From Myxococcales bacterium (GTDB lineage: Bacteria > Myxococcota_A > Polyangia > Polyangiales > Polyangiaceae): 64,000 nucleotides of DNA. The stretch is taken from NCBI GenBank assembly GCA_016794345.1, contig JAEUKE010000072.1, forward strand, positions 1 through 64,000. The letters run 5' to 3'. Under the pieces are notes generated by a model. It was not told the DNA's origin and searched no databases. It saw nothing but the letters and a program-made list of their open reading frames with translations. A program made the position numbers and the translations under genes. Positions 50,377 through 60,731 of this stretch are shown piece after piece. Positions within the stretch are counted from its first letter, which is position 1, and each line of letters opens with the position of its first letter.

Positions 50377-52356
50377 ATGGATCGACGGTGGATGTGGGCG
50401 GGGGTGATCACGGCGACGCTGGGCGCAGCCTGTGGCGAAGGATCGAGCGCGGCGCCGATCGGCGTCGCCGCCAAGAAGGCCGACAAGGCCGAGGCGTCCG
50501 AGCAAGGAAAGGCCGGGCCGGCCTCGAGCGCGGCAGCGGCGAGGGACGAGGGCGGCTACGCGGTGCACGCGCCGGCCGACAAAGAACGTGCCGAGGAGGC
50601 GGCGGAGGAGCCTGCCGCGGCGGCCACCGCGGCGCCGACGGGCGGGGGAGGGCTCGTCGAGGCGCAGAAGGCCGCCGCGGGCCGCGGGGCCGGCGGGAAG
50701 GGGGCCGGCCGCGGCTGGCCGGGCGAGGCGAAGTACGACTCCTCGCAGGGCGACGTCTCGGGCAAGGACGGCAAGGCCAAGACCAACCGCCCGCAGCTCG
50801 CGCAACCCGCCCAGCCGGAGCCGGCAGCGCCGCCGCCGGCGCTCGTCGAGACGCCCATCGACCCGAACGGCAGGTTCGCGACGACCTACCGGCCGGGCGG
50901 CGGACACCTCTCGGCCTTCGAGTCGGCGGTCGCGGCCGGCATCTTGCCCGCGAGCGAGCGAGAGATCGTCAGCGACATCGGGGCGCGCTACGCGCCCACG
51001 CTCGAGCCACCCAAGGAGGGCGCGCTCGCGTTTGGTGTCGACTTCGAGCGTGGCAAGCTCGCGCCGAGCGGCGGTCCCGTCCACGTCCGGCTGTCGCTTC
51101 GCTCCACCTCCTCGAGGGCCAGCGAGCGGCCTCCGCTCTCGGTCGTCGTCGTGATGGACGTCAGCGGCTCGATGCGCGGTCAGCTCATCCAGGCGGCGCG
51201 CACCGCGGCTTCGGATCTCGTCGACAAGCTCGGCGCGAACGACGACTTCTCGCTCGTGACGTTTTCTACCGACGCCCAGGTGATGATCCCGATGGGCAAG
51301 GTGGGCGCGCGCCGCGAGAGCCTGAAGAAGACGATTGGTGACATCGTCGAGGGCGGCGGGACCAACATCGGCGAAGGCCTCCGGCTCGGCTACGAGCAGG
51401 CGAGCGACAAGGCCGCCGCGAAGGACGGCGTCCGCGTCGTCTTCTTGATGTCCGATGGGCGCGCGAACGAGGGCATCACCAACCGCGGTCAGCTCTCGAA
51501 GCTCTCGCTCGACGCGTTCCAGGAAGGCATCCAGACGAGCTCGTTCGGTATGGGGACCGACTACGACGGGCCCCTGATGAGCCAGATCGCGCAGGACGGC
51601 GCGGGTGGGTACTACTACCTCCGCGACGCCGCGCAGATCCCGGGCGCGCTCGCGACCGAGCTCGACAAGCGCCTCGAGCCGGTGGCCACCGCCGTCGAGG
51701 TTCGCCTCCGCCTCAAGCCCGACGTCGAGCTCCTGAACGTCTACGGCTCGCGCCGCCTCTCCGAGTCGGAGGCGAGCCGTGTGCGGCAGATCGAGGTCGC
51801 GCAGGACCAGCAGACGCAGAAGCGCGACGGCATCAAGGCGAACAGGCAGACGGACGTGGAGGGCGGCATGCGTTTCTTCATGCCCTCCTTCGCCAAGGAC
51901 GACAGCCACTCGATCCTGCTCAAGCTCCGCCTGCCCGAGGGCGTCGGCGCGAAGGACGTCGCGCTCGTGGAGCTCAAATACAAGGACCGCATCACGAAGA
52001 AGAACGTGACGACCGAGCTCCCCATCAAGCTCGAGTACGCGAACAGCGACGTCGAGAGCGCGAAGTCGATCGATCCCTCGGTCGCGCGCACCGTGCAGGG
52101 CTTCGCCGCCGGCGAGACGCTGATGAAGGCCTCGGTGCTGATCGGCCAGAACCAGCACCAGAAGGCGATCGACCTCCTGGGCGAGCGCGAGGGGCTCCTC
52201 CATCACGCGGCCTTTGCGCTCGGTGAGCCGCTCTTCGTGGAGGACGCCAAGCGCCTCGCGCGGCTCCGCGTGCACGCGGCGGGCAAGGGCTCGCTGAAGG
52301 ATCCTCTCGTCCTCGCGATGATGATGGAGACGGCGGGCAGCGTGCACCTGCACTGA
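50377..52356 (+). CDS. VWA-domain lipoprotein (YfbK-like)
   Basis: The precursor (659 residues) has a signal with lipobox T-L-G-A-A-C, then 150 residues of Ala/Glu/Lys-rich linker. A von Willebrand A domain starts near residue 255 with the MIDAS motif D-V-S-G-S-M, then G-G-G-T-N-I-G-E-G and M-S-D-G-R-A-N-E-G, so metal binding should be intact. Strand-rich and helical regions follow, as in YfbK-like VWA proteins. It probably mediates protein contacts at the cell surface. It is 32 nt upstream of the next gene on the same strand. Confidence 0.88.
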   Translation: MDRRWMWAGVITATLGAACGEGSSAAPIGVAAKKADKAEASEQGKAGPASSAAAARDEGGYAVHAPADKERAEEAAEEPAAAATAAPTGGGGLVEAQKAAAGRGAGGKGAGRGWPGEAKYDSSQGDVSGKDGKAKTNRPQLAQPAQPEPAAPPPALVETPIDPNGRFATTYRPGGGHLSAFESAVAAGILPASEREIVSDIGARYAPTLEPPKEGALAFGVDFERGKLAPSGGPVHVRLSLRSTSSRASERPPLSVVVVMDVSGSMRGQLIQAARTAASDLVDKLGANDDFSLVTFSTDAQVMIPMGKVGARRESLKKTIGDIVEGGGTNIGEGLRLGYEQASDKAAAKDGVRVVFLMSDGRANEGITNRGQLSKLSLDAFQEGIQTSSFGMGTDYDGPLMSQIAQDGAGGYYYLRDAAQIPGALATELDKRLEPVATAVEVRLRLKPDVELLNVYGSRRLSESEASRVRQIEVAQDQQTQKRDGIKANRQTDVEGGMRFFMPSFAKDDSHSILLKLRLPEGVGAKDVALVELKYKDRITKKNVTTELPIKLEYANSDVESAKSIDPSVARTVQGFAAGETLMKASVLIGQNQHQKAIDLLGEREGLLHHAAFALGEPLFVEDAKRLARLRVHAAGKGSLKDPLVLAMMMETAGSVHLH

Positions 52357-52388
52357 GCGGGGGGCCCGCTGGTAAACTGACCTCGACC

Positions 52389-53234
52389 ATGCCCCCCATC
52401 GACCTCGACCGCCTCGCCGAGCACGTCCCCGTCGAGCCGGGGGGCGAAGTGCGCCTGAAGGGCAGCTTCCACTCGACGTTCGACGGGGCCGAGATCGACG
52501 CGGCCACCACCACGTGGCCGGAAGGGACGCCGGGCGGGGCCTCGGTCGACCCGGGCGGCCTCATCGACTTCAAGGCCGGCGGCTTCCACGTGACCTCGCG
52601 CGATCCGAAGACTCACGAGGTCGTGGCCATCGCGACGGGCGACCCTGCCCCGGTCTGCGCGAAGCTCGGCGTGAAGGCGCCTTGCCTCCCGCTCCGGACG
52701 CTGCCTCTGTCCCAGTCGCGCCTCGTCACGATGGATGAGTGGAGGAGCTCGCTGAAGGGCGCGATCAACCTGGAGATCGTCGCGCCGCCTCCGCCCCCCG
52801 CCTACGCGCCGGTCGTCAGCGCGGCGACACACCCGGCCGTGCTCGGCGCCGCCGGCGTCGCTGGGCTCGCCGCCGTGGTCGGCCTCGCCTGGATGATCCG
52901 CAGGCGGCAGAAGCTCTCGCCGATCGGCCAGATGCGCGAGCTCGTCGCGCGCGTCTCCAGGAAGCTCACGACGGCCGATCCCGTCTTCGCCGCGACCGTC
53001 ACGCCGGCGATGAAACACGCGCGGTCGATCCTCGACGAGCGGCGGGTCGATCCGTCGAGCAAAGAAGGGCAACGCGTCCGCGACATCTTGCTCCGCGTGG
53101 AGTCGAAGCTCGACGAGGCCGCCGCCGACGCCAAGGCGGCGAAGGAGCAGGCCGCGGCCGACGAGCTCGCCGCCGAGATGGAGGCGGCGCTCGACGCGGC
53201 TCGCGAGGCGGATCTGAGCGCCAGGCGGGTCTGA
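52389..53234 (+). CDS. hypothetical membrane protein with coiled-coil C-terminus
   Basis: The first 130 residues form a beta-rich domain (V-R-L-K-G-S-F-H-S-T-F-D-G-A; H-E-V-V-A-I-A-T-G-D). A single membrane helix follows near residues 150-172 (V-L-G-A-A-G-V-A-G-L-A-A-V-V-G-L), then a basic patch and about 110 residues of helix ending in an Ala/Glu/Lys coiled coil. No N-terminal signal is seen. It starts 32 nt after the VWA gene and ends 1 nt before pxpA, so it is co-transcribed with both, but a link to 5-oxoproline metabolism is not evident. Confidence 0.7.
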   Translation: MPPIDLDRLAEHVPVEPGGEVRLKGSFHSTFDGAEIDAATTTWPEGTPGGASVDPGGLIDFKAGGFHVTSRDPKTHEVVAIATGDPAPVCAKLGVKAPCLPLRTLPLSQSRLVTMDEWRSSLKGAINLEIVAPPPPPAYAPVVSAATHPAVLGAAGVAGLAAVVGLAWMIRRRQKLSPIGQMRELVARVSRKLTTADPVFAATVTPAMKHARSILDERRVDPSSKEGQRVRDILLRVESKLDEAAADAKAAKEQAAADELAAEMEAALDAAREADLSARRV

Positions 53235-53235
53235 C

Positions 53236-53940
53236 ATGGATCTCAACATCGATCTCGGCGAGCTCGACGCCGAGCCGGCCGCCCTGTTCGATATCGCGAC
53301 CACCGCAAACGTCGCCTGCGGCGGCCACGCAGGCGGCGGCGCGCTCCTGCGCCGCGCGCTCGAGCGGGCGCGCGACGCGGGTGTCAGCGTGGCAGCGCAC
53401 CCCTCGTACCCCGATCGCGCCGGGTTCGGCCGCAGCTCGCGCTTCTCGGACCCCTCGGCCACGAAGCGAAGCGTCGAGGAGCAGTGCCTGCTCCTCCGCG
53501 ACGAGGCGGAGCTGCTCGGCATCGAGGTCGGCTCGGTCAAGCCGCACGGCGCGCTCTACCACGACGCAGCCTCCGACCCGGCGTACGCGACCGCGCTCCT
53601 CGACGCGGCGATCACGGCGCTCCCTTCGCTCCGGAACCTCGTCGGTCCACCCGGCTCGGTGCTCGAGCGCCTCGCGCACGCCCGTGGCCTCGGTTACCTG
53701 CGCGAGGGCTTCGCCGACCGGCGCTACGACGAGGCCGGCCAGCTCGTGCCGCGCTCCTCGCCCGGCGCGCTCATCACGGATCCGCTCGCGTGTGCGGAGC
53801 AGGCCGTCGCGCTCGGCGAGGGCGGTCGCTTCGACACGCTCTGCCTGCACGGCGACACGCCTGGGGCCGTCGAGATCGGCCGGGCCGTTCGCGAGGCGCT
53901 CGAGCGAGCGGGCCTGCTCCCGGGCGCGGTCCGCCGGTGA
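53236..53940 (+). CDS. pxpA: 5-oxoprolinase subunit A (LamB/YcsF family)
   Basis: The protein (234 residues, near the usual 245) has the LamB/YcsF signatures: D-L-N-I-D-L-G-E near the start, T-A-N-V-A-C-G-G-H-A-G, V-A-A-H-P-S-Y-P-D-R-A-G-F-G-R, V-K-P-H-G-A-L-Y and L-C-L-H-G-D-T-P-G-A-V. PxpA with PxpB and PxpC cleaves 5-oxoproline to glutamate using ATP in the cytoplasm. Its stop overlaps the GTG start of the pxpBC fusion (GTGA). Confidence 0.95.
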   Translation: MDLNIDLGELDAEPAALFDIATTANVACGGHAGGGALLRRALERARDAGVSVAAHPSYPDRAGFGRSSRFSDPSATKRSVEEQCLLLRDEAELLGIEVGSVKPHGALYHDAASDPAYATALLDAAITALPSLRNLVGPPGSVLERLAHARGLGYLREGFADRRYDEAGQLVPRSSPGALITDPLACAEQAVALGEGGRFDTLCLHGDTPGAVEIGRAVREALERAGLLPGAVRR

Positions 53941-55412
53941 GCCTCGTCGAGATCGCCGAGGGAGCCTACGTGCTCGCGCCGGAGCTGGACGGTGATCTGG
54001 TCGCGCGCGCCACGCAGCTCGCGGCGCGCGCCGCCGCCCTCCGCTCGGCCCTGCCGCAGGCGGACGTCGTGCAGGGCGGCAGCACGCTCCTCGTCCTCAC
54101 CCGAGACGCCGCCGCGCTGCGTGACGCGTCGGACGCGCCGGTGCCGCCGCCGCCGCCGCCGAGCCGCCATCACGAGATCGAGATCGACTACGACGGCCCG
54201 GACCTCGCCGAATTGTGCGAGGCGACCGGCCTCTCGGCCGCTGCCGTGGCCGAGCTGCACGCGGGGCCGACGTACACGGCGCTCGTCTGCGGCTTCCTCC
54301 CGGGGTTCGCCTACCTCGGCGAGATCCCCGACGCGCTCGTTCGGCCGCGCCTCGCCTCGCCGCGCAAGCGGGTCGCGCCCGGCGCCGTCGGCGTCGCCGG
54401 GAAGCTGACAGGTGTGTATCCTTTTGCCTCGCCTGGCGGCTGGAGCTGGATAGGCAACGCCAGGCAGGCCCACCTCTTCGACGAGGCGCGCGACCCGCCC
54501 CGGCGTATCGCGGTGCTCGACACGGTGCGCTTCGTGCCGCCGTCGGATCCCGCTCGCCCCACCGCGGGCACCGCGCCGCTCGCTGCCCCCGCGCCGTCGC
54601 GCCCGGTGCTCGAGGTGGGCCGCGTCGCTCCGATCGCAACGGTCCAGGATCTCGGCCGCTTCGGGCGGCGCGGCGAGGGGCTCCCCACGAGCGGCGCGCT
54701 CGACGCCGAGACCCTCGTGGCCGCGAACCTGGCCGCGGGCAACCCGCCGGGAGCCGCGGCGATCGAGATCGTGCTGGGCGGCTTCGCGGCGTCGGTTATC
54801 AATGACGTTACTGTCAGTCTAGACGGCGAGCCTGCCGCGACGCTTCGCGGCGGCGATCGCCTCGAGATCCCCGCGACAGACCGCGCCGTTCGGTACCTCG
54901 CGCTGCGCGGCGGTGTCGCCGCCCCGGTCGTCTTCGGGTCGCGCTCCACGCTCGTGGTGGCGGGCCTCGGCGGCTCGGGGGGCCGCCCCCTCGCGCGGGG
55001 TGATCGCATCGGCCTCGGCGAGGAGCCCGTCGGCCCGCCCGGATCGTCCGAGCGGCCGGCGCTGGACGACGAGCCCCTCGAGCTCGTTCCGTCGCCGCCC
55101 GACCCCCGGCTCCCGGCGAGCGCGCTCGATGTCCTGCTCGGCGGGACCTACCAAATGTCCAGCGCCCTGGACCGCTTGGGCGCCCGCCTCGCGGGCCCGC
55201 CCATCCCTCGGGGGGCGGGCGACCTCGCCCTGCCCGAGCCCGTCCTCCCTGGCGCGGTCCAGGTCACCGGTGACGGTTCGGTCATCGTCCTCGGCCCTGA
55301 CGCAGCCGTCACGGGCGGCTATCCCGTGTTGGGCTACCTGACGGGGCCGTCCCGGTCGCGGCTCGCCCGCAGACGGTCTGGGGCGGCCGTCCGCTTCCGG
55401 GCTCGGGGCTGA
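53937..55412 (+). CDS. pxpBC: 5-oxoprolinase subunits B and C, fused
   Basis: This 491-residue protein joins the two carboxyltransferase-like subunits. Residues about 1-205 are PxpB/KipI (G-F-L-P-G-F-A-Y-L; S-P-R-K-R-V-A-P-G-A-V-G-V-A-G; Y-P-F-A-S-P-G-G-W). After a Pro/Ala linker, residues about 220-490 are PxpC/KipA (V-Q-D-L-G-R-F-G-R-R-G-E-G-L-P-T-S-G-A-L-D; G-G-T-Y-Q-M-S; L-G-P-D-A-A-V-T-G-G-Y-P-V-L-G). The overlap with pxpA implies equal translation of all three activities. The fusion is known in other bacteria. GTG 53937 is the only start that fits. Confidence 0.95.
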   Translation: MSLVEIAEGAYVLAPELDGDLVARATQLAARAAALRSALPQADVVQGGSTLLVLTRDAAALRDASDAPVPPPPPPSRHHEIEIDYDGPDLAELCEATGLSAAAVAELHAGPTYTALVCGFLPGFAYLGEIPDALVRPRLASPRKRVAPGAVGVAGKLTGVYPFASPGGWSWIGNARQAHLFDEARDPPRRIAVLDTVRFVPPSDPARPTAGTAPLAAPAPSRPVLEVGRVAPIATVQDLGRFGRRGEGLPTSGALDAETLVAANLAAGNPPGAAAIEIVLGGFAASVINDVTVSLDGEPAATLRGGDRLEIPATDRAVRYLALRGGVAAPVVFGSRSTLVVAGLGGSGGRPLARGDRIGLGEEPVGPPGSSERPALDDEPLELVPSPPDPRLPASALDVLLGGTYQMSSALDRLGARLAGPPIPRGAGDLALPEPVLPGAVQVTGDGSVIVLGPDAAVTGGYPVLGYLTGPSRSRLARRRSGAAVRFRARG

Positions 55413-55414
55413 GT

Positions 55415-55429
55415 GCGGCACTTTGCCGC
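55415..55429 (+). terminator. hairpin just after pxpBC
   Basis: GCGGCA-CTT-TGCCGC is a perfect 6-bp stem with a 3-nt loop, 3 nt after the pxpBC stop. It lacks a T-run, so support as a terminator rests on position. Confidence 0.35.
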
Positions 55430-55580
55430 GGATCGCGCTTCGTGAGATTTCTTTGAGCCGTCCTGGAGGGGCTGGGCGTCCAGAGGGTCGAAACCGAAAA
55501 CGCGCCATCGTGCGCACGTTTGCCGGCCGGCGACTGCGAGGCTTCTGCCTTCGAGTGCCCCGGCGCCACTCGGAGGACTC

Positions 55581-55778
55581 ATGAACATCAAGCTCGCTTT
55601 CGTTGCTCTCGTTGCTCTCGGTCTCGTCGCCTGCGGCGGCGGCAACAAGCCCGCTGACGGCGCCGTTGACGGCGCGGCGTCGGCTGCTGCCGGCGCTGTC
55701 GACGCCCCGGCTGCTGGCGGCGGCGCTCCGGCTGCCCCCGGCGTCGGTGGTGGCGCCCCGGCCGCCCCGGCCCCCTGA
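55581..55778 (+). CDS. small Ala/Gly/Pro-rich lipoprotein
   Basis: The 65-residue precursor starts at ATG 55581 after GGAGGACTC. It has a clear signal with lipobox L-G-L-V-A-C, and a mature part of about 45 residues of Gly, Ala, Pro and Val with repeated G-G-G-A-P-A-A-P units. Nothing suggests catalytic function; it may be an envelope spacer or scaffold. A strong intrinsic terminator follows at 55835, so it is probably transcribed alone. Confidence 0.8.
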   Translation: MNIKLAFVALVALGLVACGGGNKPADGAVDGAASAAAGAVDAPAAGGGAPAAPGVGGGAPAAPAP

Positions 55779-55834
55779 GCAACCCTCACTTGAGCGTCGC
55801 GGCCAGGTCCTTGGTGTCCTGACCGCCGCGGCGC

Positions 55835-55867
55835 AGAAGGCCGACCTCGCGTCGGCCTTCTTCTTTT
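55835..55867 (+). terminator. intrinsic (rho-independent) terminator
   Basis: AGAAGGCCGAC (55835-55845) and GTCGGCCTTCT (55851-55861) form an 11-bp GC-rich stem with a 5-nt loop, followed by TCTTTT on the plus strand. This is the best classical terminator in the window. It should end the transcript of the small lipoprotein at 55581-55778. Confidence 0.85.
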
Positions 55868-55920
55868 GTGCGCCCGGTGCTACGTAACCTTCGCTCTCGC
55901 GCTCGCGAGTGGAGGTTGCC

Positions 55921-56958
55921 ATGCTTGCGTCTTCGCCCGGCCTCATGCGCCTCGGCGCTCTTCTCGGCTGTGCTGCCTTCCTCGGCGGTTCCCTTGCCGC
56001 TGGCTGCGGTCGCTCCGGTCCTTTCGAGGTCACCTCGGCCGAGGTGAACGACTGCGGCGACTCCGTCTGCGACGTCTCGGGCGGCGAGGCCTGCGACACC
56101 TGCCCTGTCGACTGCGGCTTCTGCGAAGGCTGCGGGGACGGCGCGTGCGCTGGCTCCGAGTCCTGCTCGAACTGCCCTGTCGACTGCGGCGTCTGCGACA
56201 GCTGCGGCAACGGCACCTGCGAGGCGGCGGAGTCCTGCGCGACCTGCGTGCAAGACTGTGGAGTCTGCGCCAGCTGCGGGGACCTGGTCTGCGACCCTTC
56301 GGAGGATTGCGCGAGCTGCCCGTTCGACTGCGGTCTCTGCCAGACGTGTGGCAACGGCTCGTGCGACGCGACCGAGACGTGCGCGAGCTGCCCGACGGAC
56401 TGCGGCGTCTGCGAGACGTGTGGCAACGGCTTCTGCGACAGCGGCGAGAACTGCCTCTCCTGCGCGCCGGACTGCGGCGTCTGCGAGTCGTGTGGCAACG
56501 GGATCTGCAACCCCAACAACGAAGACTGCTTCCTCTGCCCGGCGGACTGCGGGCAATGCCCCGGCTGCCCGAACGGGACGTGCAGCGGCAACGAGACGTG
56601 TGCCTCATGCCAGCAGGACTGCGGCGTGTGCTCGGTCTGCGGAAACAACGTCTGCGAAGGCCCCTACGAGACCTGCACGAACTGCAACGCGGATTGCGGC
56701 GACTGCGAACCGCTCGGCTGCTTCGAGATCGTCACGTGCGCCTTCGGCTGCATCGACCTCAACCAGACCCCGCCGGAGTTCAGCATCACCTGCGTGGCCA
56801 ACTGTGTGGCGCAGGGTTGCGCCGACGTGCAGTTCTTCGTCGATCAGGTGCTCGACTGCGCCATCGGCGCACTGCCCGTCTGCGGCGGCGACTTCGGCTG
56901 CATCCAGTCCGAGTGCGGCAACGAGATCGCCGCATGCTTGGGCGCGTTCTGCCCCTGA
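55921..56958 (+). CDS. lipoprotein with nine Cys-rich tandem repeats
   Basis: From ATG 55921 (GGAGG 6 nt upstream; the ATG at 55909 lies before this site) the precursor has 345 residues. After a signal with S-L-A-A-G-C come nine tandem repeats of about 24 residues with the pattern C-G-x-G-x-C-x4-5-E-x-C-x2-C-x2-D-C-G-x-C, then a 70-residue Cys-rich end domain. The even spacing of about six Cys per repeat suggests a rod of small disulfide-bonded units at the cell surface. The function is unknown; adhesion or metal binding are possible. Confidence 0.88.
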   Translation: MLASSPGLMRLGALLGCAAFLGGSLAAGCGRSGPFEVTSAEVNDCGDSVCDVSGGEACDTCPVDCGFCEGCGDGACAGSESCSNCPVDCGVCDSCGNGTCEAAESCATCVQDCGVCASCGDLVCDPSEDCASCPFDCGLCQTCGNGSCDATETCASCPTDCGVCETCGNGFCDSGENCLSCAPDCGVCESCGNGICNPNNEDCFLCPADCGQCPGCPNGTCSGNETCASCQQDCGVCSVCGNNVCEGPYETCTNCNADCGDCEPLGCFEIVTCAFGCIDLNQTPPEFSITCVANCVAQGCADVQFFVDQVLDCAIGALPVCGGDFGCIQSECGNEIAACLGAFCP

Positions 56959-56977
56959 AAGGGGGCTCCGAGAGAAC

Positions 56978-57772
56978 ATGAGCGAAGAAGACGAGAGCCC
57001 GGTTCGGGTCGAGCGGCGCGGTGCCGTCGGCGTCCTGGTGGTCGACCGCGAGGCGCGTCGCAACGCGCTCTCTCGCAAGACGCTCCGCGAGCTCGGGCGC
57101 CTCGGCCGCGAGCTCGTCGCCGATCCGGCGATCCGCGCGATCGTCGTCACGGGCGCAGGGGACAAGGTGTTCTGCGCCGGGGCAGATCTGAAGGAGCGCC
57201 AGGGCTTCACGAACGAAGACGTGCGCGTCCAGGTCGGCCTCTACCGGACGGAGCTCGGCGTGCTCGACAAGAGCCCCAAGCCGGTCATCGCCGCGCTGAA
57301 CGGCAGCGCGTTCGGCGGCGGGCTGGAGCTCGCGCTCGTCTGCGATCTGCGCGTCGCGGTCCCCCACGCGCAGATCGGGCTGCCGGAGACCACGCTCGGC
57401 ATCATCCCCGGCGCCGGCGGGACACAGCGTCTGCCGCGCATCGTGGGCGAGGCTCGCGCGAAGGAGATGATCCTGCTCGGCCGCCCGCTCTCCGCTCAGG
57501 AGGCCCTCACGTGGGGTGTGGTCAACCGCGTGAGCCCCCAGGGCGCAAACGTGGTGGACGACGTCATCGCGTGGATCGAGCCCATCGCGAACGGCGCTCC
57601 CATCGCCCAGGCCGCGGCCCTCGCCGCCATCGACGACTCGTTCGACGTGGGTCTGCACCACGGGCTCGAGCTCGAGCGCGTGCACTACGACGAGACCCTC
57701 CGGAGCGAAGATCGAACCGAGGCGCTCAAGGCCTTCGCCGAGAAGCGAAAGCCGGCCTTTCGAGGGAAGTAG
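56978..57772 (+). CDS. enoyl-CoA hydratase/isomerase family protein
   Basis: The protein (264 residues) is a crotonase-fold enzyme: [21 protein letters not shown] (oxyanion hole) and [14 protein letters not shown], then [17 protein letters not shown]. Both usual catalytic glutamates (in the G-L-E and P-E-T contexts) are present, so hydratase activity is likely. It fits the AUH/methylglutaconyl- or short-chain hydratase group. ATG 56978 has GAGAG upstream. It acts in cytoplasmic acyl-CoA metabolism. Confidence 0.92.
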   Translation: MSEEDESPVRVERRGAVGVLVVDREARRNALSRKTLRELGRLGRELVADPAIRAIVVTGAGDKVFCAGADLKERQGFTNEDVRVQVGLYRTELGVLDKSPKPVIAALNGSAFGGGLELALVCDLRVAVPHAQIGLPETTLGIIPGAGGTQRLPRIVGEARAKEMILLGRPLSAQEALTWGVVNRVSPQGANVVDDVIAWIEPIANGAPIAQAAALAAIDDSFDVGLHHGLELERVHYDETLRSEDRTEALKAFAEKRKPAFRGK

Positions 57773-57784
57773 CCTGCGGGGCGC

Positions 57785-58189
57785 TCAACCGGCGCGCAAG
57801 CGGAGCTGCATCGGCTCGGCGCGGGGGTCGATCCGCCGCGTGCCCGAGCCGATACGCCGCCGCCTGGCGACGCCTTCGGGCCTCGTGACCTCGTCGTCCT
57901 CGTCGTCCTCGTAGGCCTTGGGGACGGCGAACCCCGGCCGGATCCGCTCCGACGCGAGCAGCCGCTCCGCGCGAGAGACCATGTCGGCGACGAAGTCGTC
58001 CGAGACGATTCCGAACAGACCGACCAGCTCGAGCAGCGAGAAGGCGAGCCGCCGAGCGGGCTCGGCCTCCGCGGGGTGGGTCTCGGCGAGCTCGCCGAGC
58101 TCGGCGGCGAGGGCACGAACGATCTCGTCCCAGTCATGGGGCTCGGGCCTCTCGGATGCCACGGCGGGGTCGGAGGGTTGCTGCGCCAT
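57785..58189 (-). CDS. hypothetical protein with acidic and basic tail
   Basis: From ATG 58189 this 134-residue protein has a helical core (D-W-D-E-I-V-R-A-L-A-A-E-L-G-E-L; A-R-R-L-A-F-S-L-L-E-L-V-G-L-F-G) and a segment D-D-F-V-A-D-M-V, then a tail with D-D-E-D-D-E and R-R-R-R stretches. There is no signal or membrane helix. I do not recognise a family. It converges on the enoyl-CoA hydratase gene with 12 nt between stops. Confidence 0.6.
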   Translation of the reverse strand: MAQQPSDPAVASERPEPHDWDEIVRALAAELGELAETHPAEAEPARRLAFSLLELVGLFGIVSDDFVADMVSRAERLLASERIRPGFAVPKAYEDDEDDEVTRPEGVARRRRIGSGTRRIDPRAEPMQLRLRAG

Positions 58190-58428
58190 GACCGCTGACC
58201 TTGGCAAAGAGGATGCCGTCGGCCAACAGCCCTCTGGGCGCCCAAAATGCCTTGGAAAGCCGAGCCGGTCTCGCTCCGAGATGGAGCGGACGCTTCAGGC
58301 GTCCCACTTCGGGAAGGGCTGAAAAGGATCCGCCACGAGATACGGCTCGAGCTGGAGAACCTTAACCAGGTTGGCGAAAAAGCTGCAGGCTCGGTCCACC
58401 TCGTGTCCAGGTGCTAGTCTCCGCCGCG

Positions 58429-59594
58429 ATGAGGCTCGAAGACGACGCCATCGTCGCTGCAGTCGAGTCGGTCGCACCGGGCGTTCGCCAGGTCGCCGCC
58501 AAGATCCACGCGAGCCCGGAGCTTCGGTTCGAGGAGCACAACGCCTCGGCGTGGCTCTCCGAGGCGCTCGAGAAGGCCGGACACCCCGTCGAGCGGGGAC
58601 TCGCCGGCATGCCGACGTCCTTCCGCGCGCGAGCGGGCCGAGCAGGAGGCGCCCGCGTCGCCATCCTCGCCGAATACGACGCCCTGCCGGAGATCGGCCA
58701 CGCCTGCGGTCACAACCTCATCGCGGGCGGGGCGCTCGGCGCCTTCCTCGCGCTTGCCAGCCGCGCAGAGGACCTCCCCGGTGAGGTCGTCATCCTCGGG
58801 ACACCGGCCGAAGAGGGCGGCGGCGGGAAGATCAAGCTGCTCGAGGCCGGCGCGTTCGAAGGCGTCGACGCGGCGATGATGTTCCACCCGTTCGACCGCG
58901 ATCTCCTCGCCCACCCGACGCTCGCGAACGCTTACGTCACCTTCACCTACCGCGGCCGCGCCTCCCACGCAGCGGTCGCCCCGTGGGACGGTCGGAGCGC
59001 CCTCACGGCCTGCATCCAGACATTCAACCTCGTCGACTCGCAGCGCGTCCACCTGAAGGACGGCGACCGCGTGCACGGCTTCATCACGAACGGCGGCGAC
59101 GCGGTGAACATCATCCCCGAGCTCGCCTCGTGTGAGTTCAGCGCGCGCGCCTTCGACTCCGCCGAGCTCGAGCGGGTCATCGAGATCGTCACGCGCTGCG
59201 GCCGCGGCGCCGCGCTCGCGTGTGGCGTCGAGGTCGACGTCGAGGTCCGGCGTGGCTACCGCGACATGAAGAACAACCTCGCGCTCGCCCGCCGCTTCGG
59301 CGCGCACCTCGAGCGCTTCGGTCGCGCCCCGAAGGAGCTCGACCCCGACGTCGGGACCGGCTCCACCGACATGGGTGACGTCTCGCACGCGGTCCCGTCG
59401 ATCCACCCCTGGCTCGCCATCTGTGACGAGAACGAGACCACGTGTCACCAGCGCGAGTTCGCCGCGTGCGCGAACAGCGAGCGCGGCTACGCCTCCATGG
59501 TCGTCGCGGCCAAGGCGATGGCCCTGCTCGCCCGCGACGTCCTCGCGGACGAAGAGCTGCGCGCCGCTGCCAAGCGCGAGCACGGGGGAGCGCG

Positions 59595-59598
<4 letters not shown>
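58429..59598 (+). CDS. M20 family amidohydrolase/metallopeptidase
   Basis: The protein (389 residues) has the M20D amidohydrolase pattern: A-I-L-A-E-Y-D-A-L-P-E, G-H-A-C-G-H-N-L (metal His), G-T-P-A-E-E-G-G-G-G-K, the dimerisation-domain motif R-G-R-A-S-H-A-A and a C-terminal S-T-D-M-G-D-V-S with a final H-Q-R-E. It resembles p-aminobenzoyl-glutamate or N-acyl amino acid hydrolases. The ATG at 58429 is chosen over GTG 58411. Its stop overlaps the start of the apbE-like gene (ATGA). Confidence 0.9.
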
Positions 59599-60722
<1,124 letters not shown>

Positions 60723-60731
60723 CGGCTGGGC

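Noticed and set aside
55921..56958. Regular ~72-nt repeats, considered as a CRISPR-like array
   Set aside because: The repeats are in-frame protein repeats with variable third positions and no unique spacers; no cas genes are present.
58288..58304. Hairpin GGACGC-TTCAG-GCGTCC as a terminator
   Set aside because: It is short, not followed by T residues, and lies in the leader region of the minus-strand gene and upstream of the M20 gene, where no transcript is expected to end.
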